A stretch of 64,000 bases of DNA from Liopterus haemorrhoidalis (lineage: Eukaryota; Arthropoda; Insecta; Coleoptera; Dytiscidae): NCBI GenBank assembly GCA_963971575.1, contig OZ020617.1, positions 35,865,626-35,929,625 on the forward strand, in the 5' to 3' direction. A model generated the notes under the pieces. The model was not told the origin of the DNA. It did not search any database and saw nothing but the letters and a program-made list of their open reading frames with translations. This document shows positions 11,700-23,583 of the stretch, in pieces. The translations under genes were made by a program, and so were the position numbers. The number at the start of each line of letters is the position of its first letter. Within the stretch, counting starts at the first letter, position 1.

Positions 11700-12587
11700 G
11701 TAATAAAAATTTAACCCAACTATCAGTAATACTGGCATTTTTTTATCATCAAACTATGATATCACTTAATTATAAATCATCTCCAACGAAGAAATAAATG
11801 ATTTCGAAACTGGTCTGCAACAGAATAGTTGTTTTATTACAATCCGAAACCAGTACAACTCATTCATCAATTGACACAGCTCTACATAACGAAAAGAGAG
11901 TGTCTGAGTTTTTTATTTATGTTTATCTTTGTAAACGTAATTCTACGTAATGTTTGTAATAATATTCTTGTTATATTTTATTTTTAAAGTTAAATTACAT
12001 ATTTTTTTCTTATTCTTCCAACTTTCTCCGTTAAAAGTGACAAAATTACTATACACTCTTTCATAAGTTAATAACAAAGTTCGCTGAGAAATATTATTAA
12101 CCAGGAAAAAAATTGTAAGATTAAATTTTCTTTTAGTCAAAGTAGATAAAATCGAAACTTTGCAAACTTTTCTGACAAATATTACAGGAGTTTCTTTTTT
12201 ATCAAACCATTAAAAGTAACTTCTACATCAAATCTTACATCTATCATTTAATTAAAATATCAATGTAGGTAAATAGTTTTTTATAAAAGGTACATTAGTA
12301 AATAACTTTTGAGTTTTAAAGATTAATTTCTTTTTAACTTTAGATGTATCCCAAAGAAAATGTTCACGTCAATTGCACCGAAGGCTTAAATAAAAAAATA
12401 AAAAACAAATTGCTTCCTTTTATAAAAAAATAAATTAAATCACAATATTATGAAGTAAAAAGTAAAGAGTACAAATAAAGTAAATTATCTTATCTGTATA
12501 TTTAAAAACCAAATTAGTATTTATCCAAAATATTCCGAAATGGCTCATCACAAAGAATTGGTTAATGGCTCTATGTTGTTATGCATT
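11700..12587. other. No feature recognised
   Basis: AT-rich sequence. The frame at 11,943-12,140 (minus) has no motif. Confidence 0.5.
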
Positions 12588-14190
12588 TAGTTACAAGTAT
12601 TTAGATACTAATTGGATACTTTTTGAAATATGTATCTATATCTGTATCTACTCTCTGTATCTATTCTCAGTCGTTTTTCGTAGCTTTTGAACAGCCGTAA
12701 AAATAGTAGGTATTATATGCAACACTTAAAGAAAACGGGTCATTATTAATGAAAATTAAGTTTTTGAATAAATATTGTTGCTCTTTGATGACCAATTTAC
12801 TAAAAACATATGAAAAATTATATCCACACAAGGGAGTGGACCCTGGTTTTGTGAGGCCTAGAGCAAAACAAATTAAGGCCCTTCAAAGGTATCCAGTGAT
12901 TTAACGTAACTTTGATAATTTTTTTGAGGCCTGGATCTAGTCTGCCTCAACCAAGGGCCAGCCCTGCTAGCGTAAATATTAAGTTCATTTCTTAATTGAA
13001 ATCAGTAAGGTAAATAGGTGTGTTTCCTAAAGCAGAGGTTCTTAACCTCTTTGAGCTGCGACCAAAATTAGCAAAATACATTCACGTCACGATCCAAAGG
13101 AGAAAAATAAGGTAACACAAAAAAAAAAAAAAAGTTGGACAATATGGATTTAAATGAAGAATAATTCGTATAAAGTTTAATTAAAAAAACAATAACTTAT
13201 GGATAAAGTTGAAAAATATAAATTGAATTGTATGATAGGTTTTTACTAAAGGAAAATTAGTACCAAGTTAATATAGGTAGCCTTAAAACTTGGGGATTTT
13301 TTAACAGCGCAGCGTCATCGGTTTGCCAGACAGAAACCAGCTAAATATTCAAATTTAAAATAGGTTTAAATAATTGAATAAAATTAAAAATGATATATAT
13401 TTAAGTTATTTATTTCATTTTAATACTAATGCATTTATATTTATTTTAATATTACTCTTTTTTAATAATAAATTTTATAGATGAAAATGATATTTCCAGA
13501 ATTTCAAAATTTTCTCCGCGACCCATAGGTTAAGAACTACTGTCCTAAAAGATATAGAAAAACATTAATTGTTTGATATTTCATATAAATTCATTTCTAA
13601 GCGTCAGAATGCCAATTGAAATTTTGTTTATAAATTAAGTTTGTATAGAATGTCAAAAAAAATATTCACATATTTCTTATCAGTAATTTTTTATTAGTGA
13701 TCAAAAACGTGACATTACAAGAATTCCACTACTATTAGGGCTAAAATTTGATTTAAAGAAAAATCCCCTTAACAAGAACATAGCTGTGTATTTACAAGAC
13801 TAACATTAGTCTTATACGTTAGTACATGTGACTAATATAATACATTACGTATTTTGTAGTAATACTTTATTTAGTACAAAATTGTTTCGTGGAATAGTGT
13901 TTTACCTTGAGTTTAGTCGGCTTTTTGTGACGTCACGGTCTTGAATTTGAACACCCTGTATAATACTAATAAACATGCACTGTTTGTTTAATTTTAAGGC
14001 ATTGTTAACAGTTAGTTAATTTATGTATTTCAATAAAAATGTATTTCTTAAACTTGTTTTTATATACTATTTTCTTTTTTCTGTGTGTTTTTTTAAGTAT
14101 CCTTGCTGTATCTAGTTACAAATTTTTTTGCCATGTATCTGTATCTGTATCTAGATATTTTTTTAAATGTATCTATTACAACACTGATTA
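12588..14190 (+). repeat. Dispersed repeat family C, copy 1
   Basis: The left end (tagttacaagtatttagatac), an internal block around 12,820-12,900 (tttgtgaggcct), the block at 13,905-13,935 (ggctttttgtgacgtcacgg) and the right end (gtatctattacaac) all recur in order at 45,441-46,108. It is rich in GTATCT repeats at both ends. This copy is longer because a hAT-type element sits at 13,033-13,542. No coding frame was found. Terminal GTTACAAG/TTGTAAT similarity suggests a DNA element. Confidence 0.6.
13033..13542. mobile_element. hAT-type non-autonomous element
   Basis: The ends cagaggttcttaacct and aggttaagaactactg are inverted. The flanking 8-mers tcctaaag (13,025-13,032) and tcctaaaa (13,543-13,550) differ at one base, consistent with an old hAT insertion. 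It interrupts repeat family C. Confidence 0.75.
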
Positions 14191-15684
14191 TAGTAACGTA
14201 TGCAAACAGCTTAGGCAAAGTAACTAGGTCAAAAATCAAACAAAAACATTATGGATAGTGTCATTTTGACATAATTCCGCGATTTCAAGAACGGGTTTGA
14301 TAGTACAGTAAGAAGTTCTTCGATTGGGCATGTTTATAAAACGCGAATTTATTTTAAGATAGATAATGTATTAGGGTACATTATAATACTGCGCGATTAT
14401 AAATTTAATCATACGTGATTCTATCCACCTGATCGAATCAAGCCCATTCGTGGAACATAATAAATTGATGGAACAACTGAAAGTTTTGCAATGTTATTAA
14501 GAGTAATGCTTAAAGAAATAGAACAAATTGAAAAAATGTAAAATGTAAAAAGGAAAACTACGAACCATATGGACTGAAAATTGATATTTTAAAAAAATCA
14601 GAAGCAACGTTTGTTCCTATCAAAGAGCAATTATTCACTACCTATTATGACCAGCATTTATTTATTTTTACTTATTTTGCACTAAAGTTGCGTTATACAT
14701 TACAACATTAAAGTTGAAGCTAAAATAAAGTTAAACAGTGCAGACAATTAATGTTAGAGATCTAACGTTTATGAGGTATAGTTGCTCATAAAAAATTGCC
14801 TTAACTGACGTTTCACACTTAAAATTGATACATTAAAAGGATTAATTTCAGTGTCAAAATTATTGAAGGAGGTAACTATACGGTTAATTGGCGAATTTCC
14901 GGTAGGGTTACTTCTGCATAGATACTGATGGAGCAGATTTTTATTGCGTAAAGAACATGGTGACACGTTGAAAGTAATAAGTGCCACCAATTCTGTATTA
15001 TCAACCATACCTGCTTTTACTATAATAATTAGTTCGCAGTGCCGTTTTGTATTTTATCGCTTATAGAAAAGTCTCAGCACCTCATTTATTGTTTAACCTT
15101 TGATTCAGCATCAAGTCTAAATATTAGGCATAAGTCACCTTGCAGCATACCAATATTAATTTATTCTTCTAGAAAACCACTGCCATGTCTCTATGTAACT
15201 TTATTGACAGGCAGACATTGACAAACTGTATAGGTACATTAAGCTTAGTCTATATGTATTACTGAACAGGTCCTGTATTGTATTGCGTAAGGTAACAAGG
15301 CGTGTAACTTTTTTGTATAAATTGAACGGGATCACGCACAGAGCTCAGCGGATCGCCATATACTCGAAGTGATGCGCTCCGTGACGGTTTTTGTGGCGAA
15401 CAAAAAGCAATTTTATGTACTTGTTTGGACGCGTTCTAGGTACTTCTGACACTCGCAAGCATGGACGCTTGACACAAAGTTTGCATAACCTAGTAAATGT
15501 TAGTTAATACATTTAAATTATTTTTCGACATATTTTGCCAGGAGGTTAGCTTCTTCAATATTTTTTGTTGTTTATACAAATGATGTTTTAACAAAAATTA
15601 ACAAAAAATTAAAATATCTTAACCTAAGGTATCTTAACCCAGTAATGTCAGTGTAGTTTATCTTAGAAAAAATTACAACTTCGC
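14191..15684. other. No feature recognised
   Basis: Frames at 14,769-15,008 (minus) and 15,039-15,221 (plus) lack recognisable motifs. No inverted ends or tRNA-like boxes were found. Confidence 0.45.
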
Positions 15685-15688
15685 ATAT

Positions 15689-16233
15689 TGTCACGTGGGT
15701 ACTTTGATTGAGACACAACTCCTGGTTCCAACATAACAAATTTATTAAACATTTATCAAAATTACAATATAATGTTTGAATTGGTCCATGGAGTTGGGGA
15801 AGTCTTTGGTCCACCCCGTGTTGGCCAGGATCGGCTTGGACCTATCTCCAAGGTGGGGGCTACCCATCCGGGAGTCGAGGAGCCTGGAGAAGTCTTCTCT
15901 CACTCACATGGTCACTACTTGCTTGGCTTCACCTTCGATACAAGAATCTGGCGTCAGTGTCTTGATCGTCACCGTGTGGACTAATACGTGCAGCGGAGTT
16001 GGCTATGTTCCACTACTACCATATTCTGTTTCATCCAGTCTTTTTGTAACGAAAGTTTAACCCAGTTCCAATATTCATTCGTCATGACAAATATTTCCTC
16101 ATTACGAAAATGCAGTGTCTGTATTTTGTAATTAGACAACATACGTCATGTATGACGAATAGTTTTTAATCAGACAGCTGACCGTCACAATGTCTAGATG
16201 TCGTAAACCTGACCTAGGATTACCTATGTGACA
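15689..16233 (-). repeat. 3' LTR of the family B element
   Basis: 545 bp bounded by TG and CA on the minus strand, with short inverted termini TGTCAC/GTGACA. It matches the solo LTR at 38,660-39,217 over its whole length. Plus-strand frames at 15,772-15,984 and 15,776-16,060 reappear in the other LTR copies only because the DNA is repeated. Confidence 0.8.
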
Positions 16234-16235
16234 TT

Positions 16236-16247
16236 ACCCCCTTCCCC
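16236..16247 (-). other. Polypurine tract
   Basis: On the minus strand GGGGAAGGGGGT sits two bases before the 3' LTR start. This is the expected position of the plus-strand primer of an LTR retroelement, and it sets the element's orientation. Confidence 0.65.
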
Positions 16248-17078
16248 ATCAGCATGGCGCCCCGACATGCAACAAAATAAACAAAATTAAAAAAAAATCA
16301 AAATAATATAACCAATGGCAAAAAATAAAAAGTTAATAAAGACTTAGAAACTTGTCAGGTATTTCTACGCTGTTGGCTCATGTGACGTCTCTAGATGGCC
16401 ACCAAAATGCGTAGACACAGCTCCCCAATACCTGACTGGCGGCCAAGGGCTCCTTGGTGCATGGCTCATGAACATTAGGAAATATGGAAAATTTGAATTT
16501 TGATCGACATTTGTCATTCAGCCGTCTGTTTAAAAATGGAACTTCTGGAACTAATACCCAACGTATAAAAAAATAAACATAAGGAAAAACGTGTAGTGTT
16601 GTATTTTACGTGTTCTAAAACTCAAAATATATCATACTCGAAACCTGTAAAAATACAGTACTGGTCTGGTTTTTACATAAATATTTACATACAACTGATT
16701 AATTGCCAGATGACTTGTATTCTTACAGGGTTGTGGTACTTGCAAAAAAGAAAAAAAAAAAAATAGATTAAAATTTTGATACCCGTTAGGTTGGTTATCT
16801 GTTCACCAAGCATGCAGTTGCCTTGGGTAGTTGCTTGCCCTCGCGAATACTTCATTGGGCGTTAGTGTTTAGTGGGTCCTTCTTCATCCTTGGGAGGAAT
16901 CACTGCTGCACGGCATCCCTCCAAGGGGTCTTCAGCATTCCGCTGGCCCCTTCACTGGCTCTACAGCATCCCGCTGAGGCCTTATATTGCGCTACTTATT
17001 AATTTGCAGCAGCTTTTTCCACGGCAGACGTCAGACGGTCTCCACCTATAGGGCACAGATAAACTTACGGGATTTATC

Positions 17079-17369
17079 CTATATGGCTGACGTCTGGGAT
17101 TGCTCCAACGGACTGACAGCGCTTTCATTCCGCTCCGGGCCGTCAATCTTAGTCAGGCGTACTGCTACTTGCGCCCCATTTGGCATAAGCAGTATCGCGG
17201 ACTCTTCATTATTTTCAGCAATAACTTCAATGTTCACCTGACCCAGGTCCCCATACTCTCTTCCCGCGTTTGATTTCCGACGCTTCAAATATTGGGTGAG
17301 AAGATGGTAGAGCAAGCAACTCCCGCAGCCAATTCCTATAATTAAAACCTTGTACATTAATAGTGACAC
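17079..17369 (-). pseudogene. Unassigned membrane-protein fragment inside the LTR element
   Basis: A 96-residue frame with one hydrophobic segment (residues about 5-25, including VLIIGIGCGSCLLYHLL), then a basic stretch (KRRK) and an acidic, soluble tail. The frame is open upstream of the first Met for some distance and then breaks near 17,476. Its location just upstream of the 3' LTR, and its single membrane span with a tail, would fit the C-terminus of an envelope-like protein. No diagnostic motif is present, so this is inference and another product is possible. Confidence 0.3.
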
Positions 17370-17639
17370 AACAGTCTGACACGAGTCATCCTGTTGTGCT
17401 CTGACGACTGGTACAGGTGTTAAAAAAGCATCTCGTCCTAGTAATAATTTTCCTACGATTATTGTTAGTATGATGTTCTATATGAAGAATAGCGCATCAC
17501 TGTGCAGTCCAAATCTTGAGGCATAAGGACTGTAGGTGTCGTTGACGGTGTCTGTCCAAGTTATCTCCGGCGTTGTGTAAAAAGGATTTGTTATGTTGAA
17601 ACCAGGAGTTGTGTCTCAATCAAACCACCCACGTAACAA

Positions 17640-17831
17640 GAATCAGGCGTCAGTGTCTAGGTCGTCACCTTATATTCGTCATGACAAATATTTCCTCATT
17701 ACGAAAATGCAGTGTCTGTATTTCGTAATCAGGCCACATACGTCAGACGCTGACGAATAGTTTTTAATCAGACAGCTGACCGTCACAATGTCTAGATGTC
17801 GTAATCCTGACCTAGGATTACCTATGTGACA
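17640..17831 (-). repeat. Truncated 5' LTR of the family B element
   Basis: On the minus strand it starts TGTCACATAGGTAATCC and follows the family LTR, with a deletion, until about 17,640. There the sequence jumps to an inverted copy of the LTR's other terminus. No intact primer-binding site could be assigned. Confidence 0.65.
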
Positions 17832-17835
17832 ATAT

Positions 17836-18289
17836 CTTCGATTTGTACACCCAAATGAACAATAGTTTTCCATTTTAACTAATTTGTATTGTATCTACAC
17901 AATAAAAAATATCTCTATGATTAAAGCTAAAAAACCATGTATCTAACCTTAAATTATGTAAACTATAATAGATCTTTAACTTGACACTAAACTATAAAAA
18001 TAAAGTCCCAATATTACGCACTATATTAACACACAAAATACAGTTATTTATACGTAAAAGAAGGTTTCGGAAGAAAAGAAAAACACTAAAAAGTTGTCTC
18101 GAAATTGCACAGTAAATAAGAATCATATCTTACACATTAGTGTGAACATTATCTCTATGGCATTAGCTTACTCGATACCCAGCTTTACATTTGATCTCCG
18201 TGGTAGTTGTTGTGGTGTACCAAGATCTATCACCCATATATTCCATAAATTTAATTTCCATTCACTCTGTTCCCAGCAAAGATCCACAA
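17836..18289. other. No feature recognised
   Basis: AT-rich sequence. The plus frame at 18,094-18,375 has no motif and its end overlaps a direct repeat. Confidence 0.45.
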
Positions 18290-18460
18290 GTTCTTCTATA
18301 ATACCGGCTAAACATCAAGCTAGTTTGGGTGTAACACTTGGTCCTTCGGACATAGTAATTGGTGAGCCTGAATGATTGTAAAACGGAATAAAAAAGTAAA
18401 AATAAAACTCTCTAATGTAAGGAACTTCATAATAAACATATAAGTAGTGTTTAAATCATA
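18290..18460 (+). repeat. Direct repeat flanking a LINE, left copy
   Basis: Shares ctataataccggct, tgcaacacttggtc-like and aaataaaactctctaa blocks, in order, with 19,690-19,880. The copies are diverged and differ by small indels. Confidence 0.6.
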
Positions 18461-18915
18461 TTATTAGATATTTAATAATTAAACACAAAAGCATTGTTCA
18501 GTAAGCATAACTTTATTCATTCATCCCATTTATAGCACAAATACTAACGGCAGATGTACGGCAAAAGAGCCAATGTTCGTTATCGCACAACAGCTTGCCG
18601 CTGGTTCCAATTATCTTATCAACAAAAATAAAATAACAAAACCATTTACGGCGATTACAAATTCTCACCTTACATAACAATATTCAATCATAATAGTTAT
18701 AAAAATGCTACGTTTTGACAACAATACATATTTCTCCCAATATTTTTTTAACTATAATAATGATTCTGCAACTATGTATATATAATAATGATGTTTCTAA
18801 CAAATTATATATGGTCCCTGATGCTTCATCTGCAGCATAGAGCTTCGCTATTTCTGCCTATCGCGAGCAAAGCGTTTGAGCTCGCCCTGCGACTTCCCAG
18901 TGCTGTTTAATTATT

Positions 18916-19560
18916 TTAAGGTGAGCCTACGCCAAGTGTCATCAGGTCTGCTTTGCCTACTGCTTCCTTGAGGTGTACGTAAAGTACAAAAACCTGTAAT
19001 TTATTTAAAATTGTTTTTGAAATTTGCCAAGTGTCGTATACGTAACGGAAAACTGGAAGAACATTTGACTTGAAAATTCCGATTTTCTTAAATATGGCAT
19101 ATTTTGCAGAGATCCAGATATTTTTGAGTACACCAAAGACATGCTTCATTTATTCTAATTTTTACATCCTCTTCGGCTCCATCATTTTTGAAGCCCTTGT
19201 TACCGGGATACGTGAAGTTGGCGACGACTTCAATGTCTTGCCCATGAATAATGATATTATCCGTGTTGCTTGTGGCTATTCGTATAGATTTTGTCTTTCT
19301 CATGTTAATTTCTAGGTCGACAGTTTTGGCTTCTTTAATTAGTTTAAAAACTTGCTGTCCGTTTTTCCGAGCATAAGAAAAACAAGACAAATGTTATCAG
19401 TTTAATCGAGATCATGTAAATAGCTCGTCTTTGTCCACCTAACCCATTACTTTTCTCAGAAATTTTCTTCAAAACACCATTCCAAATGTTGAACAGGATA
19501 GGCGACAGTATTCAATCCTGTTTAACACCAGCGCGAACAGGAATTTGATTACCAAGCCTA
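18916..19560 (-). pseudogene. RTE-type LINE reverse transcriptase remnant
   Basis: On the minus strand from 19,560 the order is IPVRAGVKQD, ILSPILFN (motif B), then SYARKNGQQVFKLIKEAKTV where the catalytic block has decayed. Next comes NMRKTKSIRI, then AEEDVKIRINEA, which is characteristic of RTE-type elements. IFKKIGIFKSNVLPV and TWQISKTILNKLQVF follow. At least two frameshifts separate the frames at 19,088-19,390 and 18,916-19,149. It may be flanked by a pair of direct repeats (18,290 and 19,690). Confidence 0.7.
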
Positions 19561-19689
19561 CTTCTGCGGATTATTTAACAGGATGCATCTTGATAGAAAA
19601 GTTTGATTATACTGATTATCTTTTCTGGAATTTGGCTACTCTTAAGAGCTCTTCAAATGACAAAATGTATAACTTTGCCGAAAGCTTTC

Positions 19690-19880
19690 AGTCTATAATA
19701 CCGGCTGTACATACGACCAAGTCAATTCGGGTGCAACACTTGGTCTTTCGGTATACCTGGCCTCCCCAATGATCGTCAAACTGAAAAAAAAAAAAAATAC
19801 GGTAGAAATAAAACTCTCTAACGTAATGAACTTGATAATAAATATGTAAGTAAAGTTTAAATCATAGAATGACTTAAATT
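19690..19880 (+). repeat. Direct repeat flanking a LINE, right copy
   Basis: The partner of 18,290-18,460. It contains an A run at about 19,784-19,797 absent from the other copy. Confidence 0.6.
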
Positions 19881-20540
19881 ATTTCTTTAACTCCACGGTC
19901 ATAATATAATCATTTGAAATGAAGCGTTTCAGTCCAACGAGCACTTTGAATAAAGTTCTACAATAAATTTTCTACAATGCATCTGCTTCGAAAGAAATAA
20001 CAGTTCTTTTTATTATTAAAATCTACTTATATTGAAGACTGTGAGAACTTTTTCTCAGTATTTCTTTATATAGGTATTAAAATAGATTTTTATTCAATAT
20101 TGAATCAAACGTTAAGAAAAGTTGAATTAAATTTTACATCCAGCTTATTTTAGGCGAATTAAATTAAAGTTTGCGCTTCAGTTAGCTTGTAGGTATCTAT
20201 TTTGCTAACAGAATTAATTTGGAAATAAATAGCTTTACAACTCTAATGCCTAACCTAGAAACTGAACTCTTGCACCAAAATTTTTGTCGCGACAAACCAA
20301 ATGTACAATTTACAAGACAAAAATATAACCTATTTTAAAACAGAAGCCTACTAGCTACTCACTGTCGAGTAAAGTGGCGCACAGTTGAGAGAGTCTGCGA
20401 GTGTCGATTACACACAATTAGTAATCTTACTTACTCGCTTAGTAGAGGTTGCGCAACGTTATTTTCCAATTGTTGTTTCTTTGTTTTTATTATTTTTATT
20501 TAAAATTAGCTGATGTACCCGACTTCGTACTGTTTTTGTT
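19881..20540. other. No feature recognised
   Basis: AT-rich, with no supportable frame or terminal repeat. Confidence 0.45.
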
Positions 20541-20654
20541 AAATCAATTTTTGTTGATAAGTAATTATGAGAAGTGAGATATCCTCTTCTCCCAAATACT
20601 CATCTTGCCCAAAATTACTCTGAACCGGGAAGAATCGTTTCTTCAGCCTTAAGA

Positions 20655-21175
20655 ACTTTCCTTATATACATTTTTGCTGTTAAGTAAATGATATGTCAAA
20701 TACTTCAAATTCCTAGGTAATAGCTCATTAAATATAATCTTCCTAATAAAAATTGCATCAAACAGAGAGTCCTTTCTTCATACTTAATAATTTTTCTTAT
20801 ATGCATTTTTGCTTTTAGGTAAATGATAAATGAGATATTTCAAGTCCATAGGTAAGATTCCCTTTAGCTCCCCAAATAATCTTTATTGTATTGAACAGAT
20901 TTTTTTTTTGTTTCACTTCATTCTAATAATTTTTTTATGTACATTTTTGATAAAAAGTAAATAAAAAATTAAATTTCGAACATTTTAGTTTATGGTCGTA
21001 CCCCCGTAACTCCCCTAATACTCATCCTATGGTTATTTGGGGAGTGGAATCATCCATTTGAAAAAATGTACAGAAGAAAAAATTATATGTTTTACTTACA
21101 AATAATTTTACATATACAGTTTTGCGTTATTCAAGTTAATAACAAGGAAAATATTTTAAGTTTTCCAGTATACAG
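20655..21175 (+). repeat. Diverged tandem array, about four units of 130-175 bp
   Basis: A recurrent block of the form 'cttatatacatttttgct..aagtaaatgata' followed by 'ttcaa..cct/cat..ggtaa' recurs near 20,660, 20,802, 20,934 and 21,108. Each block is followed by a pyrimidine-rich segment containing 'ctccc(ctaa)tactcat' or 'cccc'. The units are strongly diverged. The larger repeat may run from about 20,510 to 21,430. It is non-coding. Confidence 0.55.
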
Positions 21176-21709
21176 ATCTAACCCCATAACACCCCCCTAA
21201 AATTAAAATTTTAAGATACCATATAACCATGTTCAATTTCTGGTTTTTCATTACCATCGTACCAAATTATGTGAAAATATAACCAGCTGTTTTGGCGTGA
21301 ACTTCGGACAGACAAAAACTGATTATTTTGGGGATATCGTCTTATAATTATCTAAAACGTGTAGAAACCAAAGAGGTCGAAAAAATAAAAATACAGATAT
21401 AGCCTCCAATTTTATAAATATAGATGAAGTAATTTTATTAGCCAACGTTGTTACGTTGAGAGAGTTTGGTAGTAGCGAGTAAATTTGCCATAGAGTAGCT
21501 AGTAAACTGGCTTTATGAAATTGAGCTTTAAGATTAGGACAATAAGCAATATTTCATTGGAAATCACTGAGAAATAGTTACAGACCTGGACAGAAAGATC
21601 GCTTCCGAAGAAGACGTTATAGATTTATAGTCATACACAGAATTAAAAAAAAAAAACTTAACAAATGCATCGTCGTCTGCTATCAAGTAATTACATTTAG
21701 ACCGGGAGC

Positions 21710-22264
21710 TCATGACAGTTTTTGGTCTCCGATTTCATACAGCATGCCTTTTGGAGGAGAGAATATTTACTCTGTGACAACAAAAAAGGGATGGTACTAA
21801 ACCCCTGCACGCTTTCCGGTCATAGGAAAAATTGCATTTCCACTTAAACACAAAATTTTTGTGCTTTTCTCTGATTTAATATTGCTTGCACTTTTGTCAA
21901 AAGAAAGTTATAACAAATTTAAAGTCTTTTAAATATCTGCATGCGATTCGGAGGGTCCCAAAGGGCTCAAACGGTCATGTGATCTTGTAATAAAAAAATA
22001 TGATTTTCCGCGTTTTCATACAGCATACCTATAATTAAAAGACTTTAAATTTGTTATAACTTTCTTTTGACAAAAGGGCAAGTAATATTAAGTCAGAGAA
22101 AAACACAAAAATTTTGTGCAAGTGGAAATGCAATTTTCCCTATGACCGGAAATCGTGCAGGGGTTTAGTACCATCCCTTTTTTGTTGTCACAGGGTTAAT
22201 CTTCTCTCCTCCAAAAGGCATGCTGTATGAAATCGGAGACCAAAAATGTCATGAGCTCCCGGTC
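21710..22264. mobile_element. Palindromic inverted-repeat element
   Basis: The two halves are near-perfect inverted copies. The ends are gaccgggagctcatgaca and its inverse, with TA on both sides (21,708-21,709 and 22,265-22,266). The centre holds the unpaired segment around 21,945-22,035. Transcripts would fold into a long hairpin. A truncated copy is at 28,441-28,859. Frames readable in both arms are a consequence of the palindrome. Confidence 0.8.
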
Positions 22265-22767
22265 TAATTAAAAGAATAATAAGTTGCAGGATCCCATTGA
22301 AAATATTTCGAGTGAAACCTATTGGCACAGGAAAATATGAAGGTCAAAATAAGTGGATGGCGTTGTATAAGATATGAGGAACCTATGATCTAGGACATAG
22401 TAACTAGAGATGGGAATTTCGGCTCAGTTTGCGGAACCGGATCAGTGCAGGTCGTTCAGTTTGCTGAGCCGGCTCTTTGATCCGGCTCAGTGATCCGGTT
22501 AAGTAAACTTGTCCCTGAGAAACAGGTCGGTCAGTCGTCAGTTCTCCGACCTTTCAATACGATTGTAAGTTTGGAATATGTAGGTAGAACGTCGGTCAGA
22601 TGGCTCTTGCATTATATGAACAGACAGCGGAAAGCGGCAATGTATATTGGACTGTAATAAATGCGATAAAAACGTCTGAATATTTGCCGCTTTATTGCCT
22701 TTATTCTTGTTAATATTCTTAGTATGAATTCAAGACTAAAGACGTAAATTATTACTTATTCACAAAT

Positions 22768-22768
<1 letters not shown>

Positions 22769-22805
<37 letters not shown>
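22769..22805. repeat. (TC)n microsatellite
   Basis: About 18 pure TC dinucleotides inside the hAT-type element. Confidence 0.9.
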
Positions 22806-22809
<4 letters not shown>

Positions 22810-23067
22810 CTTCCTCATTATCTTGTTACAAAGAAATAATGAAGTTAAATAAATAAAAATCTATAGAAGTGAATTATCTTCTTTGTATTTTACATTTAAC
22901 AATTGTAAAATGAAATTAACATTTTTGCCGGTTTAATAGTAAACAAACAATTCACCAGATGTGTTAAGTTTATGGCGATGTTTATTGCCCTTATAAATCG
23001 GACATCGGGGATTTGGGCAATATTTTTCATATTTTTATATAGTGTAGTTGTAAGAAAGTACAGACTA

Positions 23068-23583
23068 GAGATGGGAATTTCGGTTCAGTTTGCGGAACCG
23101 GATCAGTGGAGGTTGTTCAGTTTCCGAGACACAGGTCGGTCGTTCGTTCGTTCGTAGGTAGTACGTCACTTAGAGCCGGGTAAACACTTTCCCGAGACAC
23201 AGGTCGGTCGTTCGTTTGTAGGTAGAACGTCGCTTAGAGCCGGTTCTTGCAATATATGAACTGAACACAGGTCAGTCAGTTGTCGAACGGGCGGTCGTTC
23301 TTTCGTAGGTAGAACGTCGCTTATAGAGATGGGAATTTCGGTTCAGTTTGCGGAACCGGATCAGTGGAGGTTGTTCAGTTTCCGAGACACAGGTCGGTCG
23401 TTCGTTCGTTCGTAGGTAGTACGTCGCTTAGAGCCGGGTAAACACTTTCCCGAGACACAGGTCGGTCGTTCGTTTGTAGGTAGAACGTCGCTAAGAGCCG
23501 GTTCTTGCAATATATGAACTGAACACAGGTCAGTCAGTTGTCGAACGGGCGGTCGTTCGTTCGTAGGTAGAACGTCGCTTAGC
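23068..23583 (+). repeat. Tandem duplication, two units of about 258 bp
   Basis: Both units start gagatgggaatttcggttca and contain the same order of gtcggtcgttcgtt, acgtcgctta-type and gtcagtcagttgtcgaacgg blocks, with very few differences. This implies recent duplication or homogenisation. Internal sub-repeats of 'gtcggtcgttcg...aggtagaacgtcgctt' occur within each unit. Confidence 0.85.

Larger units (their letters stand above)
15689..17831 (-). mobile_element. Internally deleted LTR element (family B)
   Basis: Read on the minus strand, the right-hand edge begins TGTCACATAGG and the left-hand edge ends GTGACA. ATAT flanks both sides (15,685-15,688 and 17,832-17,835), a 4-bp target duplication as made by Gypsy-type integrases. 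A complete LTR is at 15,689-16,233 and a truncated one at about 17,640-17,831. The internal part is only about 1.4 kb and lacks gag, protease, reverse transcriptase and integrase. Next to the truncated LTR, about 50 bp of LTR terminus (17,591-17,638) lie in inverted orientation, pointing to rearrangement. Confidence 0.75.

Noticed and set aside
15772..16060. Overlapping 70- and 94-residue frames that also occur at 38,861-39,134 and partly at 94-294
   Set aside because: The similarity is that of the LTR DNA. The frames overlap each other and have no domain, so they are not taken as genes.
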